64,000 bases of DNA, taken from NCBI RefSeq assembly GCF_040954645.1, contig NC_092806.1:161382328-161446327 (forward strand), written 5' to 3'. Positions 10,558-20,839 of this stretch are shown here, one piece after another. The stretch is from Diabrotica undecimpunctata. Taxonomy: Eukaryota; Arthropoda; Insecta; Coleoptera; Chrysomelidae. Below the pieces are notes generated by a model, which did not search any database, was not told the origin of the DNA, and worked only from the letters and a program-made list of their open reading frames with translations. Position 1 is the first letter of the stretch, and the number at the start of each line of letters is the position of its first letter. Made by a program: the position numbers and the translations under genes.

Positions 10558-11780
10558 ATATTTAAATATTTGCAGGAATAGTAGGAAAGGGGCAGTACTT
10601 AAAGTTTGGAATACCACGGAATACGATTTCTCGGGAACCAAGAAACCATCAGGATGATTTTTATTTTTATATTGTGAATATTAAAAGTGTTAATTGAAAC
10701 AATAAACAAAAATTAACAAATGCTTACCGAGATTCAGCAAGGAGGATAGTACCTACAATATTTAAGTAGATAGATTACTTTCAGTAATATACAATGCTAG
10801 ATGACAAAGGAATCTCAAAGTTTCATGAAGTTTAATATGTCTAATATTGGTCGAAGTATATACCTATATATATATCGAACTTATACAGGAGGCTTCTGAA
10901 TTACTTGCAGGCAGATTAAAAAAACAGAATCTACTAGATCTAGGTAAGATCTGCTGCGTTTTTCTAAGACAAACGCAGACGCAAATTTCTTTTTCCGGGA
11001 AAGAGTAATATTTAGGATTTTAATTACCCATTTTCTATTCCTCACGACATTATTATTCAAAAACGCGTAATACACAATGCGGATAATTTCTATGGATTAT
11101 CTAAAACCCACTAAAACGGTAATACATTCCTAAATACTCTGCTTAAAGACCATTCCCTTGATATTACTTCACAATTATATCCTTTTGGTAAATACATGTT
11201 AATATAATAAACCCACTGGTCATTATACCAGTATTAAAAAGCCATACCAAATTTGGTATGGCTTTTTAAATTCAATGGCTAATTCAAAAAAAAGTTTGAA
11301 TTCTTCTTTTTATGTCTACCTCAAATAAGACATTTTAATAAAGATCCACGATTTATAGTTTTATTGAACAAAGTTGGATTTAATGTTTGGTGTTCGTTTG
11401 ATGAATTTTCTTGGAATTTATAAGGCACAGAATTACATAGAATTAGTACTAGAATTAAAACTAGTTATTAAGGAAGATAGGATCGATGGGACGGGGATGA
11501 CTAACTATTGCTTAAGCCTTCAGCGAGATTGTTTGTCTGGATATCTGGATATCAAAGTCGCGATCTTTACATCGTGTACATTTGAATAAAATTTGAGCAT
11601 AATAATTAATGCTTTGGTGATGTGCTATTTTTCAATTCTATAATACTATAATAGCTATTGTTGTGTTAAATATTTTCTTTTAGATTGATTAGCTTTAATG
11701 ACAGTCGATAGACAAAAATATAATATTAGGTAAAACTCTAAAACGCAACCTCTTGTGTACACTGTAAATACGAAACTTAC
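10558..11780. other. Intronic DNA upstream of exon 5
   Basis: This is the upstream part of host-gene intron 4. Apart from the palindrome at 11234-11269, no feature was recognised. The 71-codon frame at 11374-11589 has no motif. Confidence 0.4.
11234..11269. repeat. 36-bp perfect palindrome
   Basis: TTAAAAAGCCATACCAAA followed directly by its exact reverse complement, with no spacer. It would extrude as a cruciform or fold as a loop-less hairpin in RNA. It lies in intron 4 of the host gene. Confidence 0.85.
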
Positions 11781-12067
11781 CCGGCATACTCCCGACACCC
11801 TCTCGAAAACTTCCTGAAGTTTCCCGCTTCCTTAAGCCATTTGTCTCGATAAGAATTTCTTTTTCTCGACGAAAATCCCCGTTTAGAGTCAGAATTTTCT
11901 TGTATTTCTCGCATTTTCCTCGATTTTCGAGCGGCAAAGCCCCGCCCGAGGGATGAAAGGGGTAGTTTAGTTTGGTTAGATTTCTTAAACGGCAGTTTTC
12001 TTGTTGTTCCTGGCCGGTTGTTTGATTTTGATTTTCTCTTCGAGGACTGCTGAAGTCTGACGGCCTG
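11781..12067 (-). CDS. Host gene exon 4
   Basis: A 287-nt exon between a tandem NAGNAG-type acceptor (CGCAG/CAG) and the donor CCGG/GTAAGT. It takes one base to finish the Gly codon begun in exon 3, runs 95 open codons and leaves one G, which exon 5 completes. The peptide is polar: a RENQNQTT-type stretch, then PLENRGKCEKYKKILTLNG, an ERET-rich charged segment and REGVGSMP. The NAGNAG acceptor predicts a one-residue splice variant. No known domain was recognised. Confidence 0.75.
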
Positions 12068-12247
12068 CTGCGAAACGGAAAATTGATATTTTTAAGAAAC
12101 AGTGATATTTTCTCTTAAAAAAGAGTATTTCAACAGAGTTCAACACTGAACGCATGGCTAATTTTCGTAAGAAATCTCTTGATACAATATTTTTACAATG
12201 TTTTGACAAATTGACTGAAGTAAAAATAAAATTGTACAAACACTTAC

Positions 12248-12458
12248 CCTATATTGAAGTCTGTAAATTTCTTATTCAAAGGTATTTTACTGGACACATA
12301 TTGTGGGATTGAATTTCTTGCTGAAGTGCCGATACTTCGTTTGCTTTCTGGATAATGGTCGTATTTATCTAGAGCAGACTCTGGAGAGTATCTGATTTGA
12401 GAATTAGGGACGTCGAGGCTAAGGACTTTAATTCGTCTTGGGTTCGTAACTATAGTTT
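12248..12458 (-). CDS. Host gene exon 3
   Basis: A 211-nt exon with acceptor TTTTATATTACAG and donor ATAGG/GTAAGTG. Two bases complete a Gln codon from exon 2 and two bases are left over for exon 4. The frame is fully open: TIVTNPRRIKVLSLDVP, then SPESALDKYDHYPES and a basic end. Ser, Pro and charged residues suggest a disordered protein with several possible phosphorylation sites. Confidence 0.75.
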
Positions 12459-12904
12459 CTGTAATATAAAACCAAAATCATTGTAAATAGTAAAAACGAA
12501 TTGTAGGTTTCTAGGAGTTTTTACGAAGTAGGTCAATGTGTGTGAATTGTATCAAGTTTTATTGAAAATAAAAGGATTGCTCGGCAACTACGTGGCCTAC
12601 AACGAGAAAATGGAAGGTTTTGACCTAAAATATACTATTTTGAATATTGCTTCTTGTATAAATATATTTGTTATCCCAGGTTTTACTCTATAAAAGTATG
12701 TCTTTATTGGCACTACATGAAAAAGGTATGTTGTAGTAATATGATCTGCAACTAACAATTTTAAAACCAAACAAATTCAAGATTTTTTAATTGTGACCTA
12801 AAGATTTTTTAGAAAGACAAACAATGGCCTATTATGCACATCAAATCTTCAAAACAAGGTTTTTACCGACTGTAAAATTTTGATAATATAATTATTCTCT
12901 ATTT

Positions 12905-13495
12905 ACAATAGAAAATCACCAGGACCAGATGGAATAACCAAGGAGTTTCTAAAACACGGAGGAGAAAGTATAGCCCTAGAGATGACAAAACTGATACAAA
13001 AACTAATATTGCAAAATACTAGACGAATGGAAAAACAGCATAATGATACCAATGTTTAAAAAAGGAGATAAAGAAGACCCCAACAATTATAGAGGTATAA
13101 ATCTACTGAACACCGTACTTAAGGTTACCAGAAAAGTCCTAACAACCAAATTAATAAACTAACAACTTTATCACATGAACAACAAGGATTCAGATCCGGA
13201 AGATCCTGGGTAGACGCCATATTTATACTAAGAAAAATCACAGAAAAGGCCATCGAGTACAATAAACCAGAATATCTATGGTTTATATACCTGACAAAGG
13301 CTTTCGATCGCATCCAAGTCGAAGATGTCTTACACCTACTGTATAAAAGATTATACAAACCATCAAAAACATCTACTTCCGTAATCGAATACAGGCAAAG
13401 AATACTAACACAGTGTATATCAGTACAAAGCGGAGTCAGACAGGGTGACTGGTAAAGCCCACTTCTTTTTAATACAATAATACACGAAGAAGAAG
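12905..13495 (+). pseudogene. RTE-like fragment with 10-bp TSD
   Basis: A degraded RT region in intron 2 reads SPGPDGITKEFLKHGG, then in other frames MFKKGDKEDPNNYRGIN, QQGFRSGRS, FDRIQVEDV and SGVRQGD. It jumps almost directly to a GAAGAAGAAG tail, so about the last third of the RT was deleted. ATTCTCTATT at 12895-12904 and 13496-13505 marks the TSD. Several frameshifts make it inactive. Confidence 0.7.
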
Positions 13496-13648
13496 ATTCT
13501 CTATTCACTACATTGTATTTACATTTTTGCTTGGCATAATTCTTAACTCAATTAATCACACAAAATAATCAACTTCAAAAAAGACGGGCCAAATCCCGAC
13601 AAATTTGGATCTTAGTCGCTTTCATAGCAATCTAGATACTCCAAATGA

Positions 13649-13829
13649 TGCCGAACAAGGAACCTGGAACGAGACAGGGAGCCTCATTGCTGATGAATAG
13701 AGTGTGGATGTGTATGAATGGAGAATGAGTGAATAAAGGTAGTGATTCGGAAGTGATGCCGGCCTTATGGAGGATATTTCGCTCCGGATCGCTGGATGAC
13801 AGAGGAGGGTCTGGTTTAGCAGGTAGGTA
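13649..13829 (+). mobile_element. 181-bp 3' end of R1-like non-LTR element, 15-bp TSD
   Basis: A very short 5'-truncated insertion flanked by AGATACTCCAAATGA at 13634-13648 and 13830-13844. It matches the 3' region of the element at 57480-57655: shared blocks are CGAGACAGGGAGCCTC, GGATCGCTGGATGACAGA and the terminal GCAGGTAGG. It is non-coding and lies in host-gene intron 2. Confidence 0.75.
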
Positions 13830-13879
13830 AGATACTCCAAATGAGTAAAAGAATAGCTACGATTTACACAAATACTTAC

Positions 13880-14202
13880 GAATTCTTTTATATTCAACGT
13901 TTTGTCCTCCTTCGTTTTCTAAATTTTTAATCGGAGGAGGTGGCTTAAAAGTAGGCTCCGAATGTCGTTTATTTCTTCGAGGTAGACCAGATGGACGTCT
14001 ACTCTGAGGTGCTTCGGCAGGAATTAAGTCATTTTGTGATGGTTCTGTAATATTTTTTCGTCTGGACACATCTGACGTTAAAGTGTATGTGGTACGTTGT
14101 GGATTTCTTTGCACTGTGTACATATCATTGCAAGTCGAACTAAGAGTTTGATCTATCTGAGATGGCTGCGATGTTTTCCATTTGGAGTCAAGAAAGGAAT
14201 CG
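13880..14202 (-). CDS. Host gene exon 2
   Basis: A 323-nt exon, acceptor AATTTTCTAG and donor ATTC/GTAAGTATT. One base completes a Ser codon from exon 1. The following 107 codons are open and one C is left over. The peptide is Ser/Thr/Gln-rich at first (SDSFLDSKWK, SQPSQIDQTLSS), then basic and Pro-rich (RRPSGLPRRNKRHSEP, then FKPPPPIKNLEN). The PPPP run could bind SH3, WW or EVH1 domains; that is inference only. It is the longest exon of the gene and the strongest single piece of coding evidence. Confidence 0.8.
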
Positions 14203-14429
14203 CTAGAAAATTAATTGACTATATTAATATTTAAAAATCCAATACAACATTACACAAATCTTTTAAAAAAACAACAAAAAACTAAAAAGGAAAATAGGAC
14301 CATAGAAAAACTAATATGTAATAATGAAAAACGTTCTTTATTTAGAAATTATTGTAGTTAATCAATTAGAATAAATAAAAGAATATATCTATACTTAATA
14401 ATATGAATATATACAAATATATTATTTAC

Positions 14430-14569
14430 CTTGACAAGGGCCTTTTCTTCACAGTTCCGGTTTTAGCCGACGGGGAATCCCAATCCAGAGAATTAAAAGT
14501 GGACTTTGCAGGTTCTTCCTCATAACATTCTGATACTACCCCCAGTCTTCTCTGACGCTTATCGGACAT
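14430..14569 (-). CDS. Host gene exon 1 (start codon), unknown basic protein
   Basis: The gene starts at ATG 14569-14567. The same frame has a TAG about 40 bases upstream, and G at -3 fits a favourable start context. Residues 1-46 begin MSDKRQRRLGVVSECYEEEP and end TVKKRPLS. The donor is CAAG/GTAAATAAT in phase 2. With the later exons the gene runs minus-strand to about 1642 and would encode roughly 454 residues, with no signal peptide, membrane segment or catalytic motif that I can see. A 15-codon upstream ORF (ATGCTTCCC...) overlaps the start and could reduce translation. I cannot name the family. The phase agreement of five exons over four introns is strong evidence that the gene is real. 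Confidence 0.75.
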
Positions 14570-14860
14570 TTCATGGGAAGCATTATGGACTTGGCGATTC
14601 TACAGCTTTGTAGCACATCTTAGGCGTGGATGACTATTTTAAACTTTAAAAATAGTTTTGAACTAGAACAGAAGCCTTTGAAAATGATAAACAGTGAAAA
14701 AATAAAGATAACAGGATAGAACCCACTTTAAAAGAAAGATAATGTAACAATGATTAATGGAAAAATAATTTACTGACGATCTGGGGTTGGAAGGCGGAAT
14801 GGGATGAGTTTTTAAGGGTAAAAACCCTTTTGTCAACAAAAGTCTATTATAGAGTATAAG

Positions 14861-15425
14861 TAAATATATTTTATTGTTAAAGAACTAATGTTCTTAAGAA
14901 GTATTTTGAATATATACACAATCAATATATAATTTGCTTATTCTGTCTGTCTGTCCGTAATGAAAATCCCAACGCCGGCATTACATCATTAACGCATCAT
15001 CTTCTTTGTCATTGGTCCGATTGGAGAGTGTAATGCGTTAAATCAAAGAAGAGGGGATAACGATTATATTAAGAAAGAAAAAACGAACAAGGCGACTACC
15101 AAAAGGACGTATACCTTATCTTGGTTATTACTGAACGTATAGCGCCAAACGAGATATCACATGACAGTATCAGTACATCTAATTTGCTTATTCTGTCTGT
15201 CTGTCTGTGTGTCTGTCCGTAAAGAAAACCCCAGTACCAACATTAGATCACATATCCGTTGTTATTGGTCCGATTGGAGATTCAATAAGAGGGGAGAGAT
15301 AACGATTATATTTAGAGAGAAAAAACAAAGAAGGCGACTACCAAAAGCGCACTACATCTTACATTCATTATTAAGAAATGTATAGTGGCATACGAGATAT
15401 CAAATGGCAGTATGGATAATAATAG
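14861..15425. repeat. 565-bp dimeric repeat flanked by 12-bp direct repeats
   Basis: Two diverged copies of a unit of about 240 bp (14930-15170 and 15180-15413, period 250) each start TAATTTGCTTATTCTGTCTG, contain TTGGTCCGATTGGAGA and GGCGACTACCAAAAG, and end near CGAGATATCA. The whole block is flanked by ATAGAGTATAAG at 14849-14860 and 15426-15437. No coding capacity is seen. It could be a dimeric SINE or a Helitron-like or MITE-like non-autonomous element; the TCTG microsatellite resembles those in some Helitron relatives. Confidence 0.6.
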
Positions 15426-15437
15426 ATAGAGTATAAG

Positions 15438-15879
15438 GTAAATTTACTGTATTGGCCAGAAGAAGGTCATTGACAAAATAAACAACTTATCTGATCTTAA
15501 CATGCGACAGAGCAAAGGAAAGGAAATAACAAACATATTCAGATAAAAAAAATCAATCAGTTTTTTAGTTATTACCACCAGTGGATAATTTGCCATCTGT
15601 AAAATTTTACAATAAACAAATGTTAGTTAAAGTAACAAAACATTTGGGAAAACTGTTCAGTGACAGTTTCCTTCTACTTATATAAGGTTGGGATTGGACA
15701 ACTTAACTACTACACAATATTAATCTAGAGAATAGAACTAAGGTTCGAAAATCTTACAGGTAGATCAAATGGGAGATGTCTTCTTAAACTTCGCTGGTGT
15801 AACACCTTTTTTAAGTAACTAAACTGTATTGATACATTTAATGTGCATAAAAAGGTAAAACAAGCAGCTGGTCTTTAAA
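15438..15879. other. AT-rich DNA, nothing recognised
   Basis: No supported feature was found. The 3' part may include degraded sequence of the RTE copy that follows. Confidence 0.35.
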
Positions 15880-16946
15880 AATCCAACACAGCTAGCAAAC
15901 TGCAAGATCAACAGGGGAACATCATCACAGATAAAAATCAAAAAATATGTATATGGACCAAATACATACAAGCTCTTAATGATGAAAGGTCCGAACAACC
16001 TCCGTCCTACATATGTAATGACTACTTACCAATCACATCAGATAAAGTGGAAAAAGCATTATCACAACTAAAAGATGGCAAAGTTCCTGGACCTAAAAAT
16101 GCATATGCTAAACCCATAAAGCTATTTAACTGGCTGAAATCAACGTTTATTGCTCTATCCAGGAAAACAAAATCCGTAACCTGCAATGATTTCCGAACCA
16201 TCAGCTTAATAAGCCACATTTTATGACTATGCGAAGAAAAAATCAGCAATACACAGTTTGGTTTTCGGAAGGCAGTGGGTACGGGAGAAGCTCTCTTTAG
16301 CATACATGTGCTATTTTAACGATGTAGAGATGTGAATTGCGATATTTATGCATGCTTCATTTATTACCATAAAGCGTTCGATAGAGTAAGACACGACAAG
16401 CTGATGGAGATATTAACAAATATTGGAATAAATACCTGTGATCTAAGAATTATTAGCAATCTTTACTAGAATCAAACATCATCTATCCGTACAGAAATAC
16501 TCTGAGGAAATCTTTCAAGAAGCAGTAGAGTATGGAGAAAGCATGAATAACATCAGATACGAGGATGACACGGTGGTATTCACTGACAGTTATGAAGCCC
16601 TCAAGGAGTTAATAAATACAATCACGGAAGTGAGCCAGAGAAATGGACTTTCCCTGAATATTAAGAAAACAAGTTGTATAATGATCTCTAAGAAGGAACA
16701 GCAAATTGAAAGAATCAGTGTGAATGGTCAATCAATAGAATACCTTGGTATGAACGTCAATGAAAATTGCGACCAATCCCATGAAAAAAATGTAGAATAG
16801 AGGAAGCAAGATCTGCATTTCAAACAATGGCTAATGAAAATTGAGGCTATCGAAATGTGGTTTTATCGTCGAATCCTGACGATATCCTATACCGACCTCA
16901 TTACTAACCAGGACGTTTTATTAAGAATGCAAAAAGGAAAAGAGTT
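15880..16946 (+). pseudogene. RTE retrotransposon, 5' segment of split copy
   Basis: A degraded RT with recognisable blocks in shifting frames: LKDGKVPGPKN (16065), FRTISLISH (16193), NTQFGFRKAVGTGEALF (16250), YHKAFDRVRHDKLME (16364) and an open stretch 16543-16797 with NNIRYEDDTVVF and LSLNIKKTSC. YADD is altered to YEDD. The frame reaches MWFYRRILTIS...TNQDVLLRMQKGKE, where it is cut by the 2.9-kb nested insertion at 16947. The remaining C-terminus resumes at 19878. Confidence 0.8.
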
Positions 16947-17193
16947 TTTTTTTCTGAAAAATGGCCTTGGCAGAGCCAATTAGCTAGACTTGTTTGTGTT
17001 TATTGTTAAAATCGACTGAATTTTAATTATTATTGATTGCAGATTCATAGTCAAAATTTTCTTGTTATCAATTATCAATGTTAGTACTACATATACCTAA
17101 TATTTTTATGGATACCTAAATTTTGTTTTGATATATATTTATTTTGTTTCTTTTTGTTTTGTTGCTTTTTTTTTGTTTATTTATATATATTAG

Positions 17194-17199
<6 letters not shown>

Positions 17200-17275
<76 letters not shown>
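17200..17275. repeat. (TA)n microsatellite
   Basis: About 76 bases of uninterrupted TA dinucleotide. A second run lies at 17417-17484. Confidence 0.95.
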
Positions 17276-17278
<3 letters not shown>

Positions 17279-17415
17279 TTCGGCAGTTTGACAGTTACAT
17301 GATCTTTTATCTCATTAGGCGCAGTAAAAAGTTTTTGAATTATTTGCAATCGAATAGACTAAAATAAATAAATTTAAAGTTGGGAAATCAGTAAAACAAT
17401 AAAAAGAAGAGAAAT

Positions 17416-17416
<1 letters not shown>

Positions 17417-17484
<68 letters not shown>
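17417..17484. repeat. (TA)n microsatellite
   Basis: About 68 bases of TA dinucleotide, directly left of the possible solo LTR. Confidence 0.95.
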
Positions 17485-17485
<1 letters not shown>

Positions 17486-18883
17486 TGTTGTGATCTGCTT
17501 TATGATGTTTTATTATTAATTAACACTAATTTAATTAATCCAATTATTTAATTCACTAATTTATGCAGAGTCATACAAATCAATTACTATTAAAAATTCT
17601 CAGGGTGCCCTTTTTAATTTTACTTTAATCAGTTTACTTTATATATCTCTTCTAGTGGGTTCAGTATCTCCTAGTTGCTCCTAATCGGGATAGAACAGGA
17701 AACGGAACTAACATTAAAACAACATAAATATGCACACAAATTATTATTTATTTTCAATAAGCAATACGATGAATATTAATAAATAACTTTTGTGGGCAAT
17801 TATCTTTCCTAACAAACTCCTATACTCTAAATTTAATTTTAATTACAAACTATCTATTGATCTGTTTTATAATACTATCTACTAAAAAAATGACAATATA
17901 AAAATATAATTTATTCACAAAAAAATATCTCTTTGAAACTTGGAATCTTAGTTCGTATGCTTATATTTGATTTTATCTTTAGAATATCTTAAAATTTTCT
18001 TTCATTCAAATTATTTGACTGACCTTTATTTTTTTACACCAATGATGTCTCCTCTCGATCAAACCACAGTTCCTTCCTTGATTGATTATGTCCGGCTACC
18101 ATCAAATCTTTCCCGTTCTCAGCATCGATCCAAACCGCATACCAGTAAACTACTCCTCAGAAAACACAAGCCCAAGCCTCTTTTGACCGGTACTCTTTAT
18201 TCACAAATTCTCCTTTCTTTCTCAATTATATCTCGTGGACTATGCAGACTCAAAAGAGGTATTAATCTTCTCGATTTTGATCTGCTCTCAGCTTCCACCT
18301 TTTTTGCTAACAAAACGAAAACACTGGTACTCAGATTGACTACACGAAAACACGTCTTCTCTTCTGGTCTGCCGGTAACATAATAATTCTTTCAATCTCT
18401 CCCAGACAACCTTCTCAACTCCCTCATTCCCACCATTCCTTTTTAACCAATCATAAGCATTCATCTTTCCCACTTATTTTCGATTTAGAAAATTTCCAAC
18501 ATGATATTTAAAACAAATAAACTACTTTCACTCAAAATACTTTTCAGAAACCATTAACAATTTCGCCTTTTTCAACAGAAATAAGTTTCCAAATTCTTGT
18601 TATCTAAATCTAATTCTTATTTACTTTCGAAAAATGCCCACCGCAAAATACAATTACAAGTTTATTCCTAAATCTATAATTATACGGGTTCCATTGTCCT
18701 TTCACTATTCACTCAGTCTTTCACGGAAAAACTCGTCAGGGTCCCGTCACGGAACAATGTTTTCTCTTATTCTAACTATTACAAATAAGTACAGGGTTGT
18801 ATTTTAACTTATATGCCCACGGTATATTAAAATAATAAAAAAACTCTTTATTCTATTTCTGATCGATAAACTGATCCATAACA
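17486..18883. mobile_element. Possible 1.4-kb solo LTR
   Basis: The block starts TGTTGTGATC and ends GATCCATAACA, so it has TG...CA termini and short imperfect inverted ends. ATAC flanks it at 17482-17485 and 18884-18887. It sits between TA/CA microsatellites and has no coding frame with a known motif, as expected for a solo LTR of a Bel/Pao or gypsy element. The flanks are low-complexity, so the 4-bp match could be chance, and no second LTR copy is in the window. Confidence 0.4.
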
Positions 18884-18889
18884 ATACAT

Positions 18890-18897
<8 letters not shown>

Positions 18898-18939
<42 letters not shown>
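18898..18939. repeat. (TA)n microsatellite
   Basis: A TA run preceded by a short CA run. It lies at the 3' end of the minus-strand I-like fragment above it and may derive from that element's tail. Confidence 0.9.
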
Positions 18940-18941
<2 letters not shown>

Positions 18942-19129
18942 ATAAACACATACAATTAACATGAGGCACTCGCTTCACTTCCAGGGGCCCATCAGGACAT
19001 TATAATATATACATACCATAACATACACGGGAAAACTAGGCCACGATAAATAGGATTAAACATATAATGGAGAGAAAACAAAGGTAAAAAGTAAAAACAA
19101 TTTTTTTTTAACTAAAGAAAAATATTACA

Positions 19130-19378
19130 TTAGCTCAAAAAATCGATTATGCAATCGTAAATTAATCTATTTTGAGTGGTTAGGGCAGATAAAACGTTAA
19201 ACAGAGATTTACCGGTAATATGAACTGAATTATATAATAAGGTGGATTTTAAATTATATTTGGCACAACCAAAAATTACATGATCTAGGTTGCCTTCTAC
19301 TCTCCATTCCACACAGTTTTTACTCTCAATCACACGAATTCTTGCAAGATAAGCAGGAAAACAAGCATGTCCAAATCT
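19130..19378 (-). pseudogene. I-like non-LTR element, C-terminal fragment
   Basis: The minus-strand frame reads RFGHACFPAYLARIRVIES, then a degenerate Cys/His cluster (NCVEW..., DHVIFGC) and ends at a stop at 19130. This layout is the post-RNase H Cys/His tail of I/R1-group non-LTR elements. It is 5'-truncated in an A-rich junction at about 19378, which appears to be the tail of the neighbouring fragment. About 200 bases of 3' UTR follow towards the TA repeat. Confidence 0.6.
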
Positions 19379-19522
19379 TTTTTTTTTTGTTGTATTTTTT
19401 TTTTGTTTTTGTTCTATTTCTGTTTTTTCTTAATTCTTTTATGTTTTTTTTTTATTAATTTGTGGTATACTTTTTCTTTTGTTTTTTTTAAACCATATTA
19501 ACACATTATCCCTATATACTAT

Positions 19523-19864
19523 TTACAACTTGTATTTACATATTTTAACATGTTTGTAAATGTAATGAGGAATTTCCATATTATTTGAAAATATTAAAAG
19601 ATTAAGGTTTATTGAAAAATATTTAAGTTCGTTTATATTATTAAATTGTAAATCACATTCTAATATAATATGTGTTAGATCGCCTATTTTGCCACAAGTA
19701 CAATTGGTATTGGTATATATGGTGTATACTGGTAGTGAAGTATTTGATAAGCCGATTCCATGCATGTAAGATGGCGTAAGAGCATGATTTGCTCTTAGCC
19801 GATTAATGGTCTGTATAAAATGTCGATAAGATTCTATGTAGAACCATCTTCTTGAGGATATCCT
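19523..19864 (-). pseudogene. I-like non-LTR element, C-terminal fragment at insertion 5' end
   Basis: The minus-strand frame reads SRRWFYIESYRHFIQTINRL, then LRANHALTPSYMHGIG and CTCGKIGDLTHIILEC, the C-x-C-x6-H-x4-C tail motif of I/R1-type ORF2 proteins. Translation ends at 19523. The 5' truncation point at 19864 coincides with the 13-bp TSD, so this is the element that split the RTE copy. Its A-rich 3' UTR runs to about 19380. Confidence 0.65.
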
Positions 19865-19877
19865 AAGGAAAAGAGTT

Positions 19878-20098
19878 GTTAACCACAATAAAAACAGCCA
19901 AAATTGAATATCTCGGTCACATCATGAGGAACAACGAAAGATATGGGTTGCTGCAATTAATTCTACAAGGAAAAGTAGAAAAAAAACGAGGACTAGAAAG
20001 GCGAAGGTTTTCCTGGCTGAAAAATATACGTGCAACCACAAATCTGTTCAGAGCCGTAGTTTGTCAATTACATACATAGGTACTACAAGAAGAAGAAG
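19878..20098 (+). pseudogene. RTE retrotransposon, 3' segment of split copy
   Basis: The frame reads LTTIKTAKIEYLGHIMRNNE, then LLQLILQGKVEKKRG and SWLKNIRATTNLFRA, the C-terminal end of the RTE polyprotein, followed by an AAGAAGAAGAAG tail. It directly continues the copy interrupted at 16946. Confidence 0.8.
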
Positions 20099-20104
20099 AA
20101 ACTG

Positions 20105-20839
20105 TACTTCTGTAATCTTAATAAATAGTTTAAAATTTTACATAATGATTAAAAAAAGTTTTTCGAATTCGAGTTTCTTCCTTTTTCTGCATTTTCTGAG
20201 AATAAACTTTTATCCAGTGAATTGAAAGTTTTGCCGAAAATCGTGATAAACGGTTTTTGCTCTTACAGACACGCCCCTTTCCACTTCCCGACCTCAGACC
20301 GCCCGTAAATTAGTTTTCGTTTAATTTTTGGTATATTTTCTTTCTTTTACAATGGGTTTTATTCTGTTACATGTTTTTTGGTCTTAAAAATTATCGGCCC
20401 TGGCTTAGTAAATACAAACATAATGGAATGCCCAAAAGAATAATAAAATGAGAATTTAATTCACCCCGTTAACGGTCTCACGTTCAAATTGTTAGTTTGA
20501 AAAAATGTCATTGATGTGAAATGTCATTGTCATACGTCATAAATTTTGTTTTTTTGCAAAATAAAATATGAAAAAAGGGCTTTTTGTTTTGAATTATTAG
20601 TGTCTGTGGACCCCAAACCTATTGATATTTTAATGAATTATTATGTTAAGGAAACAAATTTTCACAAGTAACGTAAAAAATGCAGCCGATAAAGTTTTAA
20701 AATTTCATACCAGGTAACTTTTAATACTGTTATAAAGAACATCACCTGTGTTGGTTTAGTTCCGTTAAACAAATCCTCCCTAACCTAAATCCATTGTTTA
20801 CACACCACCGACACATGTCAAACCAAACACAAAACTATC
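20105..20839. other. Unannotated AT-rich DNA
   Basis: No coding or repeat feature was recognised. Confidence 0.4.

Larger units (their letters stand above)
16947..19864 (-). mobile_element. 2.9-kb nested insertion splitting an RTE copy
   Basis: AAGGAAAAGAGTT occurs at 16934-16946 and 19865-19877, a 13-bp TSD. The insert begins on the plus strand with a T run, as expected for a minus-strand poly-A retroelement whose 5' end is at 19864. Inside are two C-terminal non-LTR fragments, long TA repeats and a possible solo LTR, so later insertions have enlarged it. Near the left end, 16954-17010 (TGGCCTTGGCAGAGCC) looks like 3' UTR. Confidence 0.65.

Noticed and set aside
9026..10641. Several minus-strand ORFs of 60-74 codons
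   Set aside because: Antisense shadows of the RTE reverse transcriptase frame.
18288..18473. Minus-strand ORF and the overlapping 138-codon plus ORF
   Set aside because: Both lie inside the possible solo LTR, show no family motif and are likely chance frames.
17200..18939. TA runs as possible replication origin
   Set aside because: Plain dinucleotide microsatellites, common in insect DNA and next to transposon tails.
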